DNA from: Streptomyces kanamyceticus | GTDB lineage: Bacteria; Actinomycetota; Actinomycetes; Streptomycetales; Streptomycetaceae | DNA length: 64,000 bases | Reading direction: 5' to 3' | Assembly: GCF_008704495.1 (NCBI RefSeq) | Contig: NZ_CP023699.1 | Span: forward strand, 744,001-808,000 | Part shown: positions 33,744-43,155 of the stretch, in pieces | Position numbering within the stretch: the first letter of the stretch is position 1 | Layout of the letters: the number at the start of each line of letters is the position of its first letter | Program-made: the position numbers and the translations under genes | Notes under the pieces: generated by a model | Databases searched by the model: none | Seen by the model: only the letters and a program-made list of their open reading frames with translations | Told to the model about the DNA's origin: nothing

Positions 33744-36593
33744 GTGCCGACTGCGCGAGGCATGGCCCGAGGAGCGGTGCGGGCCGTCCGGCTGCTGCTG
33801 GTGTGCGCGGCCGTCACGGGGTGCGCGGTGTGGGGAGCGGACCGATGGGGCGACGCGGCGCGGCAGCAGCTCTTCACCGAGGAGCGCGAAGAGCTGAGCG
33901 CACCGGACCCCGACGAGCTGCCGGAGAGGTCCGCTAAATTCCCGGCAGGGCCGCAGGACACCACTCCGTGGCTCCCTCGAAGGGGCAGCGGCGGGGACAT
34001 CGCCGTCCGCGTCACCCACCACGGCACGAAGGACTGGCGGGTCACGTCCCGGATGCGGCTGAGCCTGCGGGCCGACGACCCGCTCGTCGAGACGTTGCGG
34101 ACAGAGCCCGAACGCATGGCCGAGGTCGCGTACGTCCTGCCCGGCGGGTACGCGACCGCGCAGCCCCTCGCGAACATGGAGTCCGGGAACGAGGACCAGC
34201 CGAACCTCGAGGGCCTCCCCGGCTGGTGCACCGTCAGTCAGCCCACCAAGGGCGGGCGCGTCACGGTCACCGCCGAGCACACCGTCACCTCCACCGGTCT
34301 GACCGGCGACCGGCTGGCCCCCTTCAGCCTCGGGGAGCGGGTGCCGGACGGCGACGAGGGCTTCGTGCCCCGTCTGCCGGGCCGCTGGACCTGGAGCCTG
34401 AGCCTCCCCCGGGAATGGGGCATGGAGGTCAAGGGCCGCCCGGACCGGCAGACCGCGCACTCGGTCCGTTTCCGCCTCACCCAGCGCGAGGAGGTCGGAG
34501 AGGCGATCTCCGTATCCGCCCGGCTGCTCCCTCCGTACGCGGAGATCCCCGAGGACGAGGAGGAGGAGACCGACGCGGCACCCCGGTACCAGGCCGCGCT
34601 CTCACTGCTCGCCCTGCTCCTGGCCCTGGGCGGCACCCTGCTCGGCCTGCGCCGCGCGCCCGGTGGCACAGCGCGGCTCCTGCGCCGCACACGCCAGGCC
34701 ACGGTGGCCGCTTGTCTCCTCCTGGGCGCGGCCATCGGGGCGGTCCTGGAAGACCTGTACCTGCCACGCTGGAGCATCCTCTACTGGGTGTGGGGCTCCC
34801 AGTGGTTCGAGAACACGGACCTGGACACCTACACCCTGCCCGTCCAGGCCCGGGCCCAAGGCACGCTCCTGGGCGTACTGCTCTTCGCCCTCCCCGTGCT
34901 CGTCACCTCCTTCGGGTACCGGCTGCGCACCGCGCTGCCACCGCCGCCGCGCACCGTGCTGACCGTCACCGCGCCCGCAGCGGCCCTCGTCCTCCTGTCC
35001 TGGGTGATGGGCGGCCTTCAATGGACCTGGCCCGTCGCCCAGTGCCTGCTGTGCGCCACCCTGGCCGCCGCTGCCGTCCTCGGCCTGCTTCTGCTCCCCT
35101 CGCGGGGGTGGAATCCGCGTCCTCGGGCCGTGCCGCTGGCCGCCGCCGCGTGGTCCGGTGTCTCCTCGACCATCGTGCTGCAGGCACTGCCCCGCGATCT
35201 GTGGCAGTCGTATCCCGGAGAACTCTTCATCCTCACCCGCCTCTCGCTGGTGGCGAGTTGGCTTGCCGTGTCCGTGATGCTCGCCCCGTGGGTGATCGCT
35301 CTGCTCACACTGGCGCCACCACGGACATCACCGGGTCCGGCCATCGGCCGCCGCCTCGTACTGGGCGTTCTGGTCATCACGGCCTGCCTGCCCTGGTGGA
35401 CGGCTCTCCGTGAAGAGGTGTCCGGCTCCATGCCGGTCACCTCCGCCCTGTTGCTCCAGCTGGTGGGGCAGAGCCCGGGCGACCGCATGCTCCTCGGTGT
35501 CCGCGTCCTGGCCCCCGCCCTCCAGCTGATCTGGCTGGTGGTCACGGCTCTGCTCCTGTTCCACCTCCACAACACCGGCACCACTCGGGGCCATTGGCAT
35601 CCCAGCGCCCGCGCGAGCTGCGTCCTGCTGCTCGTGCTCGCCGCGAGCTCCACCGTGCTCGGCGCCCCCGAGAGCTGGCTGCCGTACTGGACGACCGGAG
35701 CCGCGCTGGCCACCGCCTGGGGCGGTGGGCTCCTGCTGCTGCCGCGCGGCCGCGCCCGGCAGGCCGCACGGCTGCACGCGCGCACCGGCGCCACCCACAC
35801 CCGCCTGGTCGCGGCACTGGCCCGCGCCCTGCTCTTCGCCGAGGGACGGCACCGGTTCCTGACCTCGTCACGCGCGACGCTCGCCGACACCTCGCTGCCC
35901 GCGAACACCTGGGACGAGAAGTGGCAGAGCCTCAAGGAGCCCACGGCGGCGGACGCGGCGCGAGAGACGGCGCGGCTGCGGGCCGCCGCGCTCGGCAGTT
36001 CGGCGGGCCGCCCCGCGTGGGCCAACGGCGTCACTGCCACGGCCGCCACCGCGCTGCTCACGCTGCCCTGGAGCGTGTGGACCGCGTCCCAGGCGCACGG
36101 CTACAGCGGCGTTCCCGAAGCGGTCACCGTCGCGGGCGGGCCGACCTGCGTCTGGCTCGCGCACGGCTTCACGTACGGCTATCTCTACTCCTGGCTGCGC
36201 GGCAACAGCCCGGTGGCGAAGGCGGGCGGGCTGTGGACCGTGATGACGACGGTGCAGCTCCTGCTCCTCGTCCCCAAGCTGCAGACGCCCGGCGAGGCCA
36301 CCACCCTGTCCGTCTTCCTGCTCCTGGCCCAGAGCACGGTGATGGCCCTCGGCCTCGGCCTGTACTGGGAGATCCGGCTGGTCCGCAGGGCGGATCTGCT
36401 CTGGGGGCACATCCGCAACTTCCGGCGGCTCTCCTCGCTCGCCACCCCGGTCAGCGCCGTCCTGGTGGCGGCGATCGCCGCGGCCGTCACCGTCCTCGCG
36501 ACCGCCTGGGCGAACGACGTCACGGCTCCCGTCGAGACGCCGAGCCCCTCCCAGTCGTCCTCGCCGTCACCATCACCCGGCGCTTCGCCGTGA
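33744..36593 (+). CDS. Large multi-pass membrane protein of unknown function
   Basis: About 949 aa, not recognised. The N-terminus has a signal/anchor helix (RLLLVCAAVTGCAVWG), followed by an extracellular domain to about residue 260 rich in acidic and polar residues, then many hydrophobic helices (roughly 12 or more from 270 to 930) with a cytoplasmic-like linker near 650-750. The tail is Ser/Pro-rich (PSPSQSSSPSPSP). No catalytic motif is evident. The start is uncertain: GTG at 33744 is about 7 nt after GGGGAGG; GTG at 33738 and ATG at 33762 are alternatives. The last 21 bp overlap the convergent VOC gene. It stands alone. Confidence 0.8.
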   Translation: MPTARGMARGAVRAVRLLLVCAAVTGCAVWGADRWGDAARQQLFTEEREELSAPDPDELPERSAKFPAGPQDTTPWLPRRGSGGDIAVRVTHHGTKDWRVTSRMRLSLRADDPLVETLRTEPERMAEVAYVLPGGYATAQPLANMESGNEDQPNLEGLPGWCTVSQPTKGGRVTVTAEHTVTSTGLTGDRLAPFSLGERVPDGDEGFVPRLPGRWTWSLSLPREWGMEVKGRPDRQTAHSVRFRLTQREEVGEAISVSARLLPPYAEIPEDEEEETDAAPRYQAALSLLALLLALGGTLLGLRRAPGGTARLLRRTRQATVAACLLLGAAIGAVLEDLYLPRWSILYWVWGSQWFENTDLDTYTLPVQARAQGTLLGVLLFALPVLVTSFGYRLRTALPPPPRTVLTVTAPAAALVLLSWVMGGLQWTWPVAQCLLCATLAAAAVLGLLLLPSRGWNPRPRAVPLAAAAWSGVSSTIVLQALPRDLWQSYPGELFILTRLSLVASWLAVSVMLAPWVIALLTLAPPRTSPGPAIGRRLVLGVLVITACLPWWTALREEVSGSMPVTSALLLQLVGQSPGDRMLLGVRVLAPALQLIWLVVTALLLFHLHNTGTTRGHWHPSARASCVLLLVLAASSTVLGAPESWLPYWTTGAALATAWGGGLLLLPRGRARQAARLHARTGATHTRLVAALARALLFAEGRHRFLTSSRATLADTSLPANTWDEKWQSLKEPTAADAARETARLRAAALGSSAGRPAWANGVTATAATALLTLPWSVWTASQAHGYSGVPEAVTVAGGPTCVWLAHGFTYGYLYSWLRGNSPVAKAGGLWTVMTTVQLLLLVPKLQTPGEATTLSVFLLLAQSTVMALGLGLYWEIRLVRRADLLWGHIRNFRRLSSLATPVSAVLVAAIAAAVTVLATAWANDVTAPVETPSPSQSSSPSPSPGASP

Positions 36594-37334
36594 CGGCACG
36601 TCCCCCGTCCACGGTTCGCGCTCCGTCAGGCAGTACGTTCCGCCCGCCGGATCCCGCATCACGAGCCAGGCAGCGCCGCGCGAGACGAACTCCGCGCCGT
36701 GGCCCTCGTGCCAGGTCCGCACCGCGTCAACGTCCGAGCAGGCGAGGTCGAGGTGGGCGGCCACGGACGCGCCCGGTGTGCCGAGGCGTTGCAGGAGGAT
36801 GCGGACCGGCAGGTTCGCCGGTGGCCGCAGTGCGTGGAACTCGGGGTGTCTGCCCGCGGCGGACTCCCAGCCGGTGAGCGCCGTCCAGAAGGCGACTTCC
36901 ACGTCGAACGCCTCCGGTGCCGTGTCCAGGCACACCTGGTCGAGGCGGGCGGTGGCGCCGTCGGGCCCGGCGACCGGCGCGGGGCGGGTGGACTCGCCGT
37001 TCCAGGGCACCAGGCAGAACAGCTGTCCACCGGGTGACCTGAGCACTTCGAGGTCGTCCTCCGCGTGGACCGGGTCGGCCCCGAGCGCGCGGGCCTGGGC
37101 CGCGGCGGCCGTGAGGTCGTCCACGGCGAGGTCCAGGTGCGCGCCGCCGGAGCCGCCCACGGCCTGTGCCTTCAGATGCGCGTCGCCCCCGCCTTTCGGC
37201 AGCAGCGTGACGAACTCGCCGTCCGGGCCCCGGAACGCGGAGAGGCGTGCTCCCGTGACCGCCGCCCAGAAGGCGTACGCCTCCGGGAAGCGGTCACGCG
37301 GCCGGTCGATGAAGGCGTACGCCCAGCGGATCAC
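36573..37334 (-). CDS. VOC (glyoxalase-like) protein with two domains
   Basis: 253 aa made of two tandem VOC modules (about 5-115 and 130-240), each with the characteristic AHLDLAVDD / AHLDLACSD strand and C-terminal LVPW / YCLTERE acidic strand. Such Streptomyces proteins act as lyases, dioxygenases or drug-binding proteins; no substrate can be named. The metal-site residues (His in AHLDL, Glu/Gln at strand ends) look partly kept. It is last in a three-gene minus-strand set after the methyltransferase and the c-di-GMP enzyme (6-bp gap) and converges on the membrane-protein gene with a 21-bp overlap. Confidence 0.88.
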   Translation of the reverse strand: MIRWAYAFIDRPRDRFPEAYAFWAAVTGARLSAFRGPDGEFVTLLPKGGGDAHLKAQAVGGSGGAHLDLAVDDLTAAAAQARALGADPVHAEDDLEVLRSPGGQLFCLVPWNGESTRPAPVAGPDGATARLDQVCLDTAPEAFDVEVAFWTALTGWESAAGRHPEFHALRPPANLPVRILLQRLGTPGASVAAHLDLACSDVDAVRTWHEGHGAEFVSRGAAWLVMRDPAGGTYCLTEREPWTGDVPSRRSAG

Positions 37335-37340
37335 GGCGGC

Positions 37341-39485
37341 TCAGCCCGTCGCGTCCGCGAGGGCCAGCTCGTGCAGCCGGTCGGGCGGTCCTGGGCGTGC
37401 GTAGTACCAGCCCTGGGCGGTGTCGCAGCCCAGTTCCCGCAGCTGGTCGGCCTGCGCGCCCGTCTCGACGCCCTCGACCGTGACCGCGAGGTCCAGGCTG
37501 TGGGCGAGCGAGACGATGCCCTCGACGATCTTCAGGTCGACGGGGTCGGCGGGGAAGTGCTGCATGCCCTGGGTGAACGAGCGGTCGAGCTTGAGCACGC
37601 TCACCGGCAGCCTGCGCAGGTTGGCGAGGTTGGAGTAGCCCGTGCCGAAGTCGTCGAGCGCGATGTCCACGCCCATCTCGGCGAGCCTGCGCAACGGCTT
37701 GAGCAGGTCGTCGTCGGCTCCTATCAGCGCCGACTCGGTGACCTCCAGGCACAGCGCGCCCGGTTCGAGGCCCTCGCGCTCCAGGATGTCGACCGTGTCG
37801 GAGACAAGGCCGGGATGGGTGAGCTGCATCGGCGAGAGGTTGACGTTGACGCGCAGCGGCCCTGCGTCGATGCCCCCGGTGGTCCGTGCCTCCCACCGCC
37901 GTGCCTGGCGTACGGACTCCTCCAGGACCCAGCGGCCGAGCGGCACGATCAGACCGGTGTGCTCGGCGAGCGGGATGAACCGGTCGGGGCCGATGACGCC
38001 GTGCTGCGGGTGCAGCCAGCGCACCAGCGCCTCGGCGCCGCGCACGCTGCCGTCGCCGAGGTGCACGAGCGGCTGGTACTCGATGAAGAACTCGCCGCGT
38101 TCCAGGGCGGCGGGCAGCGCGGTGGTCAGGCCGTGCCGGGTGATGGCGCGGGCGTCGGCCTCGGGGTCGGCGAGCTCGTAGCGGTTGCCGCCCGCGGACT
38201 TGGCGCGGTACATCGTGATGTCGGCGCTGCGCAGCACCTCCGCGGCGCCGCGCACCCCGGCGGGGCCCTCCACTATGCCGATGCTGCCGCGCACGGTGAG
38301 CTCGCGCCCTTCGACGCGGATCGGCGTGGCGAGCGCGTTCATGATGCGCCCGGCGAGCTCGTCCACCTCGGTCTCGGTGTCGGGCCCCGTGGTGAGCGCC
38401 ACGAACTCGTCGCCGCCGAGCCGCGCGACCATCTCGCCCGGCGCGGTGGCACAGGACTGGAGCCGGTCGGCGACCTCGACCAGGAGCCGGTCACCTGCCG
38501 CGTGCCCGAGACTGTCGTTGACCGTCTTGAAGCCGTCGAGGTCGAGGTAGCAGAGCCCGAACCGGGTGTTGCCGCCGACCGCGAGGGCCTTCTCCAGGCG
38601 TTCGAAGAACAGCGTGCGGTTGGGCAGTCCGGTGAGCGCGTCGTGCGTCGCCTCGTAGCGGAGCCGGAGGTTGAGCAGCCGGCGCTCGGTGGTGTCCTCC
38701 ATCAGCGCCAGCTGGTACTGCGGCACGCCGTCCGCGTCGCGCAGCAGGGAGACGGTGAGGTTGGTCCACAGGACCGTTCCGTCGGGGCGGTAGAACGCCT
38801 TCTCGACGCGGTAGTGCTCGCGGTCGCCGCGCACCAGTTCCTCGTAGAGGCGCCAGACGTGGGGCGAGTCGTCGGGGTGGGTCCACTCCCCCACGTTGCG
38901 TCCGCGCAGGTGGTGCTCGAGGCCGCCGAACATCCGGACGAGGGCGTCGTTCACCTCGAGGACCGTGCCGTCGAGGTCTGCGATGCCGATGCCGATGGCG
39001 GCGCCGTGGAAGACCGCGCGGAAGCGTGCCTCGCTCGCGTGCAGGGCCTCGGCGACGGCGCTGCGCGCGCTCAGGGTCGCCCGCGAGATCGCCTCCTGCT
39101 CCGCCAGGGTGCGCTCGCGCAGCGCCTGGGCGAAGCCCGCGGCGACGGAGTGCTGGATGCGCGCGGAGCGGGCCCGCAACTCCTCCTGCGGCCCGTCACC
39201 GCCGCAGTACAGGACCAGATAGGCGTCCACGCAGTCGAGCGTGCGGCTGAGCGCCTCGGGGTCGGTGCAGTGCGTGTCGATGAGCGCGGCGCCGACGGCC
39301 TGGCCCTCGGTGGCCTCGAAGACCCGCTCCTGGAGAGCGTCGCGCAACCTGCGGGCCAGTGGCACCAGTTGCTGCTCGAACTCGGGACGGGTGAGCGAGG
39401 TGGCCGTCACGGGGAAGATCGCCCGGCTCCAGATGGTGGCGAACCTGCGCAGTCTGCCCTCAGGTCCGTCCGGCTCGCCGCTCAA
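37341..39485 (-). CDS. rmdA: PAS-GGDEF-EAL cyclic di-GMP enzyme (RmdA-like)
   Basis: Cytoplasmic protein of about 714 aa. An N-terminal RsbR-like helical domain (about 10-150) precedes PAS/PAC (about 165-285), GGDEF with an intact RLGGDEFVAL (about 300-450) and EAL with EALVRWLHP, DDFGTGYSNL and the TVEGVE segment (about 465-705). Both catalytic signatures are complete, so synthesis and breakdown of c-di-GMP are possible. Size and layout match S. coelicolor RmdA (SCO0928), which affects morphological development. The start is a TTG at 39485 whose last two bases begin the upstream stop codon (TTGA); no ATG or GTG is nearby and GGACGGAAG lies upstream. Longer in-frame starts belong to a shadow of the methyltransferase gene. 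Confidence 0.93.
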   Translation of the reverse strand: MSGEPDGPEGRLRRFATIWSRAIFPVTATSLTRPEFEQQLVPLARRLRDALQERVFEATEGQAVGAALIDTHCTDPEALSRTLDCVDAYLVLYCGGDGPQEELRARSARIQHSVAAGFAQALRERTLAEQEAISRATLSARSAVAEALHASEARFRAVFHGAAIGIGIADLDGTVLEVNDALVRMFGGLEHHLRGRNVGEWTHPDDSPHVWRLYEELVRGDREHYRVEKAFYRPDGTVLWTNLTVSLLRDADGVPQYQLALMEDTTERRLLNLRLRYEATHDALTGLPNRTLFFERLEKALAVGGNTRFGLCYLDLDGFKTVNDSLGHAAGDRLLVEVADRLQSCATAPGEMVARLGGDEFVALTTGPDTETEVDELAGRIMNALATPIRVEGRELTVRGSIGIVEGPAGVRGAAEVLRSADITMYRAKSAGGNRYELADPEADARAITRHGLTTALPAALERGEFFIEYQPLVHLGDGSVRGAEALVRWLHPQHGVIGPDRFIPLAEHTGLIVPLGRWVLEESVRQARRWEARTTGGIDAGPLRVNVNLSPMQLTHPGLVSDTVDILEREGLEPGALCLEVTESALIGADDDLLKPLRRLAEMGVDIALDDFGTGYSNLANLRRLPVSVLKLDRSFTQGMQHFPADPVDLKIVEGIVSLAHSLDLAVTVEGVETGAQADQLRELGCDTAQGWYYARPGPPDRLHELALADATG

Positions 39486-40294
39486 CGCTTCCGTCCCACG
39501 CCCGCGAATCCCGAGAAGGAATAGGGGTCCTCCTCCTCGGGCGCGGTGTCGGGCCGCCAGTGCGGCATCGGCACCAGGCCGGGTTCCACCATGTCGTATC
39601 CCTCGAAGAACCGCGCGATCTCGTCGCGCGAGCGCATGATCAGTGGATTGCGGATGTCCTTGTATACACCGACGGTGTGGCCTGCTTGCTCGGCGGGGAC
39701 GGGGATCCCTTCGTACGAGGCGTGGGTGACGACGATCAGGCTGCCGGGCGCGAGTGCGTCCCGCAGTTCCGCGACCGCCGCGTATGGATCGTACGCGTCC
39801 TCGACGAAGTGCAGTACGGCGACGAGGAGAAGGGCCACCGGGCGGTCCAGGTCGAGGGTCGAGCCGACTTCCGAACTGCCCAGAATGTCCCGGGGCTTGC
39901 GCAGGTCCCCGGCGAGGACGGCGGACCCCTCGTCGCCCTCGAGAACGGCTTTGCTGTGTGCGACGGCGACCGGATCGTGATCCACGTAGACGACGCGGGC
40001 GTCCGCACTCGCCTGCCGCGCCACCTCGTGGACGTTGCCGAACGTCGGGATGCCGGAGCCGATGTCGAGGAACTGGGTGATCCCCTCGCCCACCGCGTGG
40101 CGCACCGCGCGGCGCATCAGCGCCCGGTTCGCCTGCATGATCTTGGGGAGTCCCGGCATGAACTCCATCGCCTTGCGGGCCGCCTCCCTGTCCACCTCGA
40201 AGTTGTGCGAGCCGCCCAGGTAGTAGTCGTAGATGCGGGAGACGCTGGGCATCGAGATGTCGATGCTCAACGGGGCCCAGGCAGGACGCTCCAT
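39482..40294 (-). CDS. SAM-dependent methyltransferase, Streptomyces DUF574-type
   Basis: 270 aa. The SAM-binding core has FLDIGSGIPTFGNVHEVA (motif I) and VVYVDHDPVAVAHSKAVL; the N-terminus PSVSRIYDYYLGGSHNFEVDREAA is the hallmark of the large actinobacterial family PF04672. Targets are mostly unknown. The ATG at 40294 has GGAG 6 nt upstream. It overlaps the c-di-GMP enzyme gene by a TTGA junction, so the two are translationally coupled. First gene of the MT-rmdA-VOC set. Confidence 0.92.
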   Translation of the reverse strand: MERPAWAPLSIDISMPSVSRIYDYYLGGSHNFEVDREAARKAMEFMPGLPKIMQANRALMRRAVRHAVGEGITQFLDIGSGIPTFGNVHEVARQASADARVVYVDHDPVAVAHSKAVLEGDEGSAVLAGDLRKPRDILGSSEVGSTLDLDRPVALLLVAVLHFVEDAYDPYAAVAELRDALAPGSLIVVTHASYEGIPVPAEQAGHTVGVYKDIRNPLIMRSRDEIARFFEGYDMVEPGLVPMPHWRPDTAPEEEDPYSFSGFAGVGRKR

Positions 40295-40450
40295 CAAGAC
40301 TCCAAGGCGTAGGGGGGGTGGCACAGACGATCCGTTGTTCGAGGGTGAGGCTACTGATCGTCTGCCAAGGGAGCGAGTCAAAACGGAAATTGGCCGTCCG
40401 TTCTCGGTCACTGCCTTTGGCAAGTGCCGTATCCCACAGCGCTAACCGGC

Positions 40451-40482
40451 CCGCCCCTTCCCTGTGATAAAGGAAGGGGCGG
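40451..40482 (-). terminator. Terminator after the repeat lipoprotein gene
   Basis: CCGCCCCTTCC / GGAAGGGGCGG, a perfect 11-bp stem with a 10-nt loop, extended by CCGG/CCGG beyond one mismatch. It lies 36 bp downstream of the lipoprotein stop codon. Confidence 0.8.
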
Positions 40483-40518
40483 ACCGGCCGGTCGAGCGCC
40501 GCGCGAAGGGCGTCAGGC

Positions 40519-41499
40519 CTACGCGGTCGCACCGATCGCCTTGCCCTCGGGGCTCGCCGCGTACCAAGTTCCGCCCACACCCTGGCCATTCGTGTCGCCC
40601 GGCTTCTTGTCACCGGAGAAGGTGTACAGCGGCCAGCAGTTGATCGTCTGCTGTTTGCCGCCGTCCGGCCGGTTGTAGGTCATGTACCCCTTCTTCTTGA
40701 TCCCCTCGGTGTCGGACTTGGCCACGGGGGCGACGGCGGGCCACTTCCCCGCGCACGCGCCCACGCAGTTCGACTTGATCGGCCAGGCCGAGTCCTTGGT
40801 GAAGCGGTAGACGGTCATCCCGTTCTTGTCGACGACGATCTCACCGAGTTTCGGGTCATTGCGGGTGGAAAGTCCCGCCGGGTCGGCGGGCGCCGTACCG
40901 GCCGCCGCGGGTGCCGCCTTCTTCCCGTCGGGGGCCGCCGCGTACCAAGTGCCGCCGACGCCCTGCCCCTTGGCGTCGCCCGGCTTGGCGTCCTGTGCGT
41001 AGCGGTACATCGGCCAGCCGCCGATGGTGAGCTGCTTGGTGCCGTCGGCGGCGGTGACCTCGCCGAGCAGGGACGCGTCGACGCCGGGCGCCGCCTTGGC
41101 GCCGGTGGCGGGGACGGCGGGCCAGGCCTTCAGGCAGGCGGCGTCGCAGCGCGACGTGGGGGGCTGGGCGCTGTCCTTGTCGAAGCGGTAGAGGGTGAAT
41201 CCCGCGCTGTCCGTGACGACCTTGCCGAGCTTCTTGCCGTCCCACACCGCGAGTTGTCCGGCGGACTTGGTCTTGGCGTCTGCGCCCTTGCCGGCGTCGC
41301 CCGTGTCCGCTCCATAGCCGTCGTCGGCGCCGTACCCGTTGTCCTTGGCGGGCGCCCCATTGCCCACGTTCTGCCCGTTGGGCGACTGCTCTCCCTTGTC
41401 CTGGCCGCACGCCGCCGTCAGCGCGAGGAGAGCCACGGCTGTCACTGCGAGCGCGGCACTCCGCCGCGCCCGAGGGGTACGCCCTACCATCTGCCGCAT
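40519..41499 (-). CDS. Secreted lipoprotein with two PF03640-type repeat regions
   Basis: 326 aa. Signal peptide with lipobox LTAACGQ (Cys near residue 31), then a Gly/Asp/Lys-rich spacer (NGYGADDGYGAD), then two homologous halves (about 78-190 and 210-325). Each half has GFTLYRFDKDS / GMTVYRFTKDS, a Cys pair (CDAACLKAWP / CVGACAGKWP), a GWPMYRY / CWPLYTF strand and GQGVGGTWYAA. It should be anchored outside the membrane. In S. coelicolor a lipoprotein of this kind sits near rmdA (SCO0930 as I recall). Electron transfer or wall-related roles have been proposed for the family but are not settled. Own terminator downstream. Confidence 0.9.
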   Translation of the reverse strand: MRQMVGRTPRARRSAALAVTAVALLALTAACGQDKGEQSPNGQNVGNGAPAKDNGYGADDGYGADTGDAGKGADAKTKSAGQLAVWDGKKLGKVVTDSAGFTLYRFDKDSAQPPTSRCDAACLKAWPAVPATGAKAAPGVDASLLGEVTAADGTKQLTIGGWPMYRYAQDAKPGDAKGQGVGGTWYAAAPDGKKAAPAAAGTAPADPAGLSTRNDPKLGEIVVDKNGMTVYRFTKDSAWPIKSNCVGACAGKWPAVAPVAKSDTEGIKKKGYMTYNRPDGGKQQTINCWPLYTFSGDKKPGDTNGQGVGGTWYAASPEGKAIGATA

Positions 41500-41737
41500 C
41501 GCTGACTCCCGCTGTCCGCTTGGGTGTTGTGCCGCCGTTCTGCGTCACACATGGCCCTAGGTACGGGCGGGAGCCGCTGTCGCGTTCAACCGGTGCGCAA
41601 GATTTTTCCCACGCCCGCTCCACGACGGGCGCAGGGGCGCACGCCGTCAAACCTGCCGCCGTCCCATCTCCTTCCTTCGGGTCAATCGGGGGCGACTCCG
41701 ACGCAACGGGCGCGCGCGGAGCCTCATCATCTGCGTC

Positions 41738-42316
41738 GTGCACGGATCTCCACGGGTCATATCGGCCCTAGTCACACGCGTATTGGCACTACTCGCACTC
41801 GCTCTGATGCTCGGCGCGTCGGCGGCCGCGGGCGCGGCACCCAGCGACGCGTGCGCGTACTCCTCGGTCACCGAGGGCGGCGCGTCGGCAGGGAACGGCG
41901 CGGTCGCCGTCGCCGGGGACGGCGTCGTCTGCCGGGCGGGCCCCACCCACCGGCCGAAACCGCCGCCTCCGCCCGCGCCCGCACCACCAGCGCCGAAGCC
42001 GCCGCACCGGGCCGCTCCCCCGCCACCACCGCCCCCACCTGCGCCGAAACCCCGGGCGCCGCAGCCACCACCCGCCCCGCCACCGACGACACCCGCCCCG
42101 GCGCCACCCAAGCCCGCGCCGGAGCCAACTGCCAAGCCCAAGCCGTCCGTTCGCCCACGGGTCGCCCCTTCCCCGTCCCCGCCGCCCGTGACCTATCCGG
42201 CGTACCACGCCCCGCCACGCAAGCATCCGCCCCGCAACGGCCCGTCCCTCGTCTCGCTCACCCTGCTCATCACGGCGCCCGCGGTGCTCGCCGTCGCCGC
42301 GCTGCGCCCGCGCTGA
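41738..42316 (+). CDS. Small Pro-rich secreted or membrane-anchored protein
   Basis: 192 aa, function unknown. A signal-like helix (VLALLALALMLGASAAAGA) is followed by a short region with two Cys, then about 90 residues that are mostly Pro, Ala and Lys (PPPPPP, PAPAPP), and a C-terminal hydrophobic helix (SLVSLTLLITAPAVLAVAAL) with an RPR end. This is a surface-stalk layout. The start (GTG at 41738) is uncertain as no good ribosome site is seen. The DUF4239-like gene follows after 16 bp, suggesting co-expression. The low-complexity stretch makes the call less sure. Confidence 0.6.
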   Translation: MHGSPRVISALVTRVLALLALALMLGASAAAGAAPSDACAYSSVTEGGASAGNGAVAVAGDGVVCRAGPTHRPKPPPPPAPAPPAPKPPHRAAPPPPPPPPAPKPRAPQPPPAPPPTTPAPAPPKPAPEPTAKPKPSVRPRVAPSPSPPPVTYPAYHAPPRKHPPRNGPSLVSLTLLITAPAVLAVAALRPR

Positions 42317-42332
42317 TCCGCCGGAGGTCTTC

Positions 42333-43097
42333 ATGTCGGAATGGCTTGTTCTCACCCTCGCGATGGCGGCCGCTTGCGCTGTCGTGCTCGCCGTGACGCA
42401 GTTGCGGCACCGCAGGACCGGCGCGGACTACGACGCGTCGGAGACCCCGGACGTCATCGAATACATGACGATGATGATCGGCGTCGTCTACGCCATCGTG
42501 CTCGGCCTGGCCATCGCGGGCGTCTGGGAAGCACGTGGTGCCGCCCAGGAGCACGTCCGGGTGGAGGCCCAGGCGCTGCACGAGGTCTCCGAGCGGGCCC
42601 GGGTCTATCCCGATGACGTACGGGACCGGATTCGTACTGATGTACGCGCCTATGTCAGCCATGTCGTGACCACCGAATGGGACACGATGTCGGCCAAGGG
42701 CGAACTCACCCACCGCGGCACCGAGTTGTTGACCCGCGTACGCCACGATGTCACCGATTACCAGCCGAAATCGGACTTCGAGGCGCAGGCGTACCAGCCG
42801 CTCGTCGACCAGGTCGCGGCGGCCGACGACGCGCGCAGCGCGCGTGCCGACAGCGCGGGGGCCACGATGCCGGGCGTCGTCTGGTTCGGGCTGATCGCCG
42901 GGGGGCTCATCACCATCGGCATGATCTTCGCGCTGCAGATCCGCCGCACCCGGCGGGAGCTGATCCTCGCCGGGCTCTTCTCGGCCCTGTTCGCCTTCCT
43001 GCTCTTCCTCATCTGGGACTTCGACGCCCCCTACAGCCGGGGGATCGCGGCGACAGCCGAACCGTTCCACCTGATGTTCCCGGGGCTCGGAGGCTGA
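42333..43097 (+). CDS. DUF4239-like (bestrophin-like) membrane protein
   Basis: 254 aa with an N-terminal helix (about 3-22), a second helix (about 45-66, MMIGVVYAIVLGLAIAGVW), a soluble helical middle region and two C-terminal helices (about 188-208, 213-232). This matches the bestrophin-like DUF4239 family of bacteria, whose function is not established. GGAGG lies 7 nt before the ATG. It follows the Pro-rich protein gene closely. Confidence 0.85.
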   Translation: MSEWLVLTLAMAAACAVVLAVTQLRHRRTGADYDASETPDVIEYMTMMIGVVYAIVLGLAIAGVWEARGAAQEHVRVEAQALHEVSERARVYPDDVRDRIRTDVRAYVSHVVTTEWDTMSAKGELTHRGTELLTRVRHDVTDYQPKSDFEAQAYQPLVDQVAAADDARSARADSAGATMPGVVWFGLIAGGLITIGMIFALQIRRTRRELILAGLFSALFAFLLFLIWDFDAPYSRGIAATAEPFHLMFPGLGG

Positions 43098-43155
43098 GAC
43101 GGCGGCGCGGGGAGGCGGTCAAGCCGGTCAGGCCGGCCGGCTCCCCGCGCCGCAC

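Noticed and set aside
36573..36593. Annotation error at the overlapping ends of the membrane protein and VOC gene
   Set aside because: Both frames are intact to their stops, and a 21-bp convergent overlap is common in Streptomyces.
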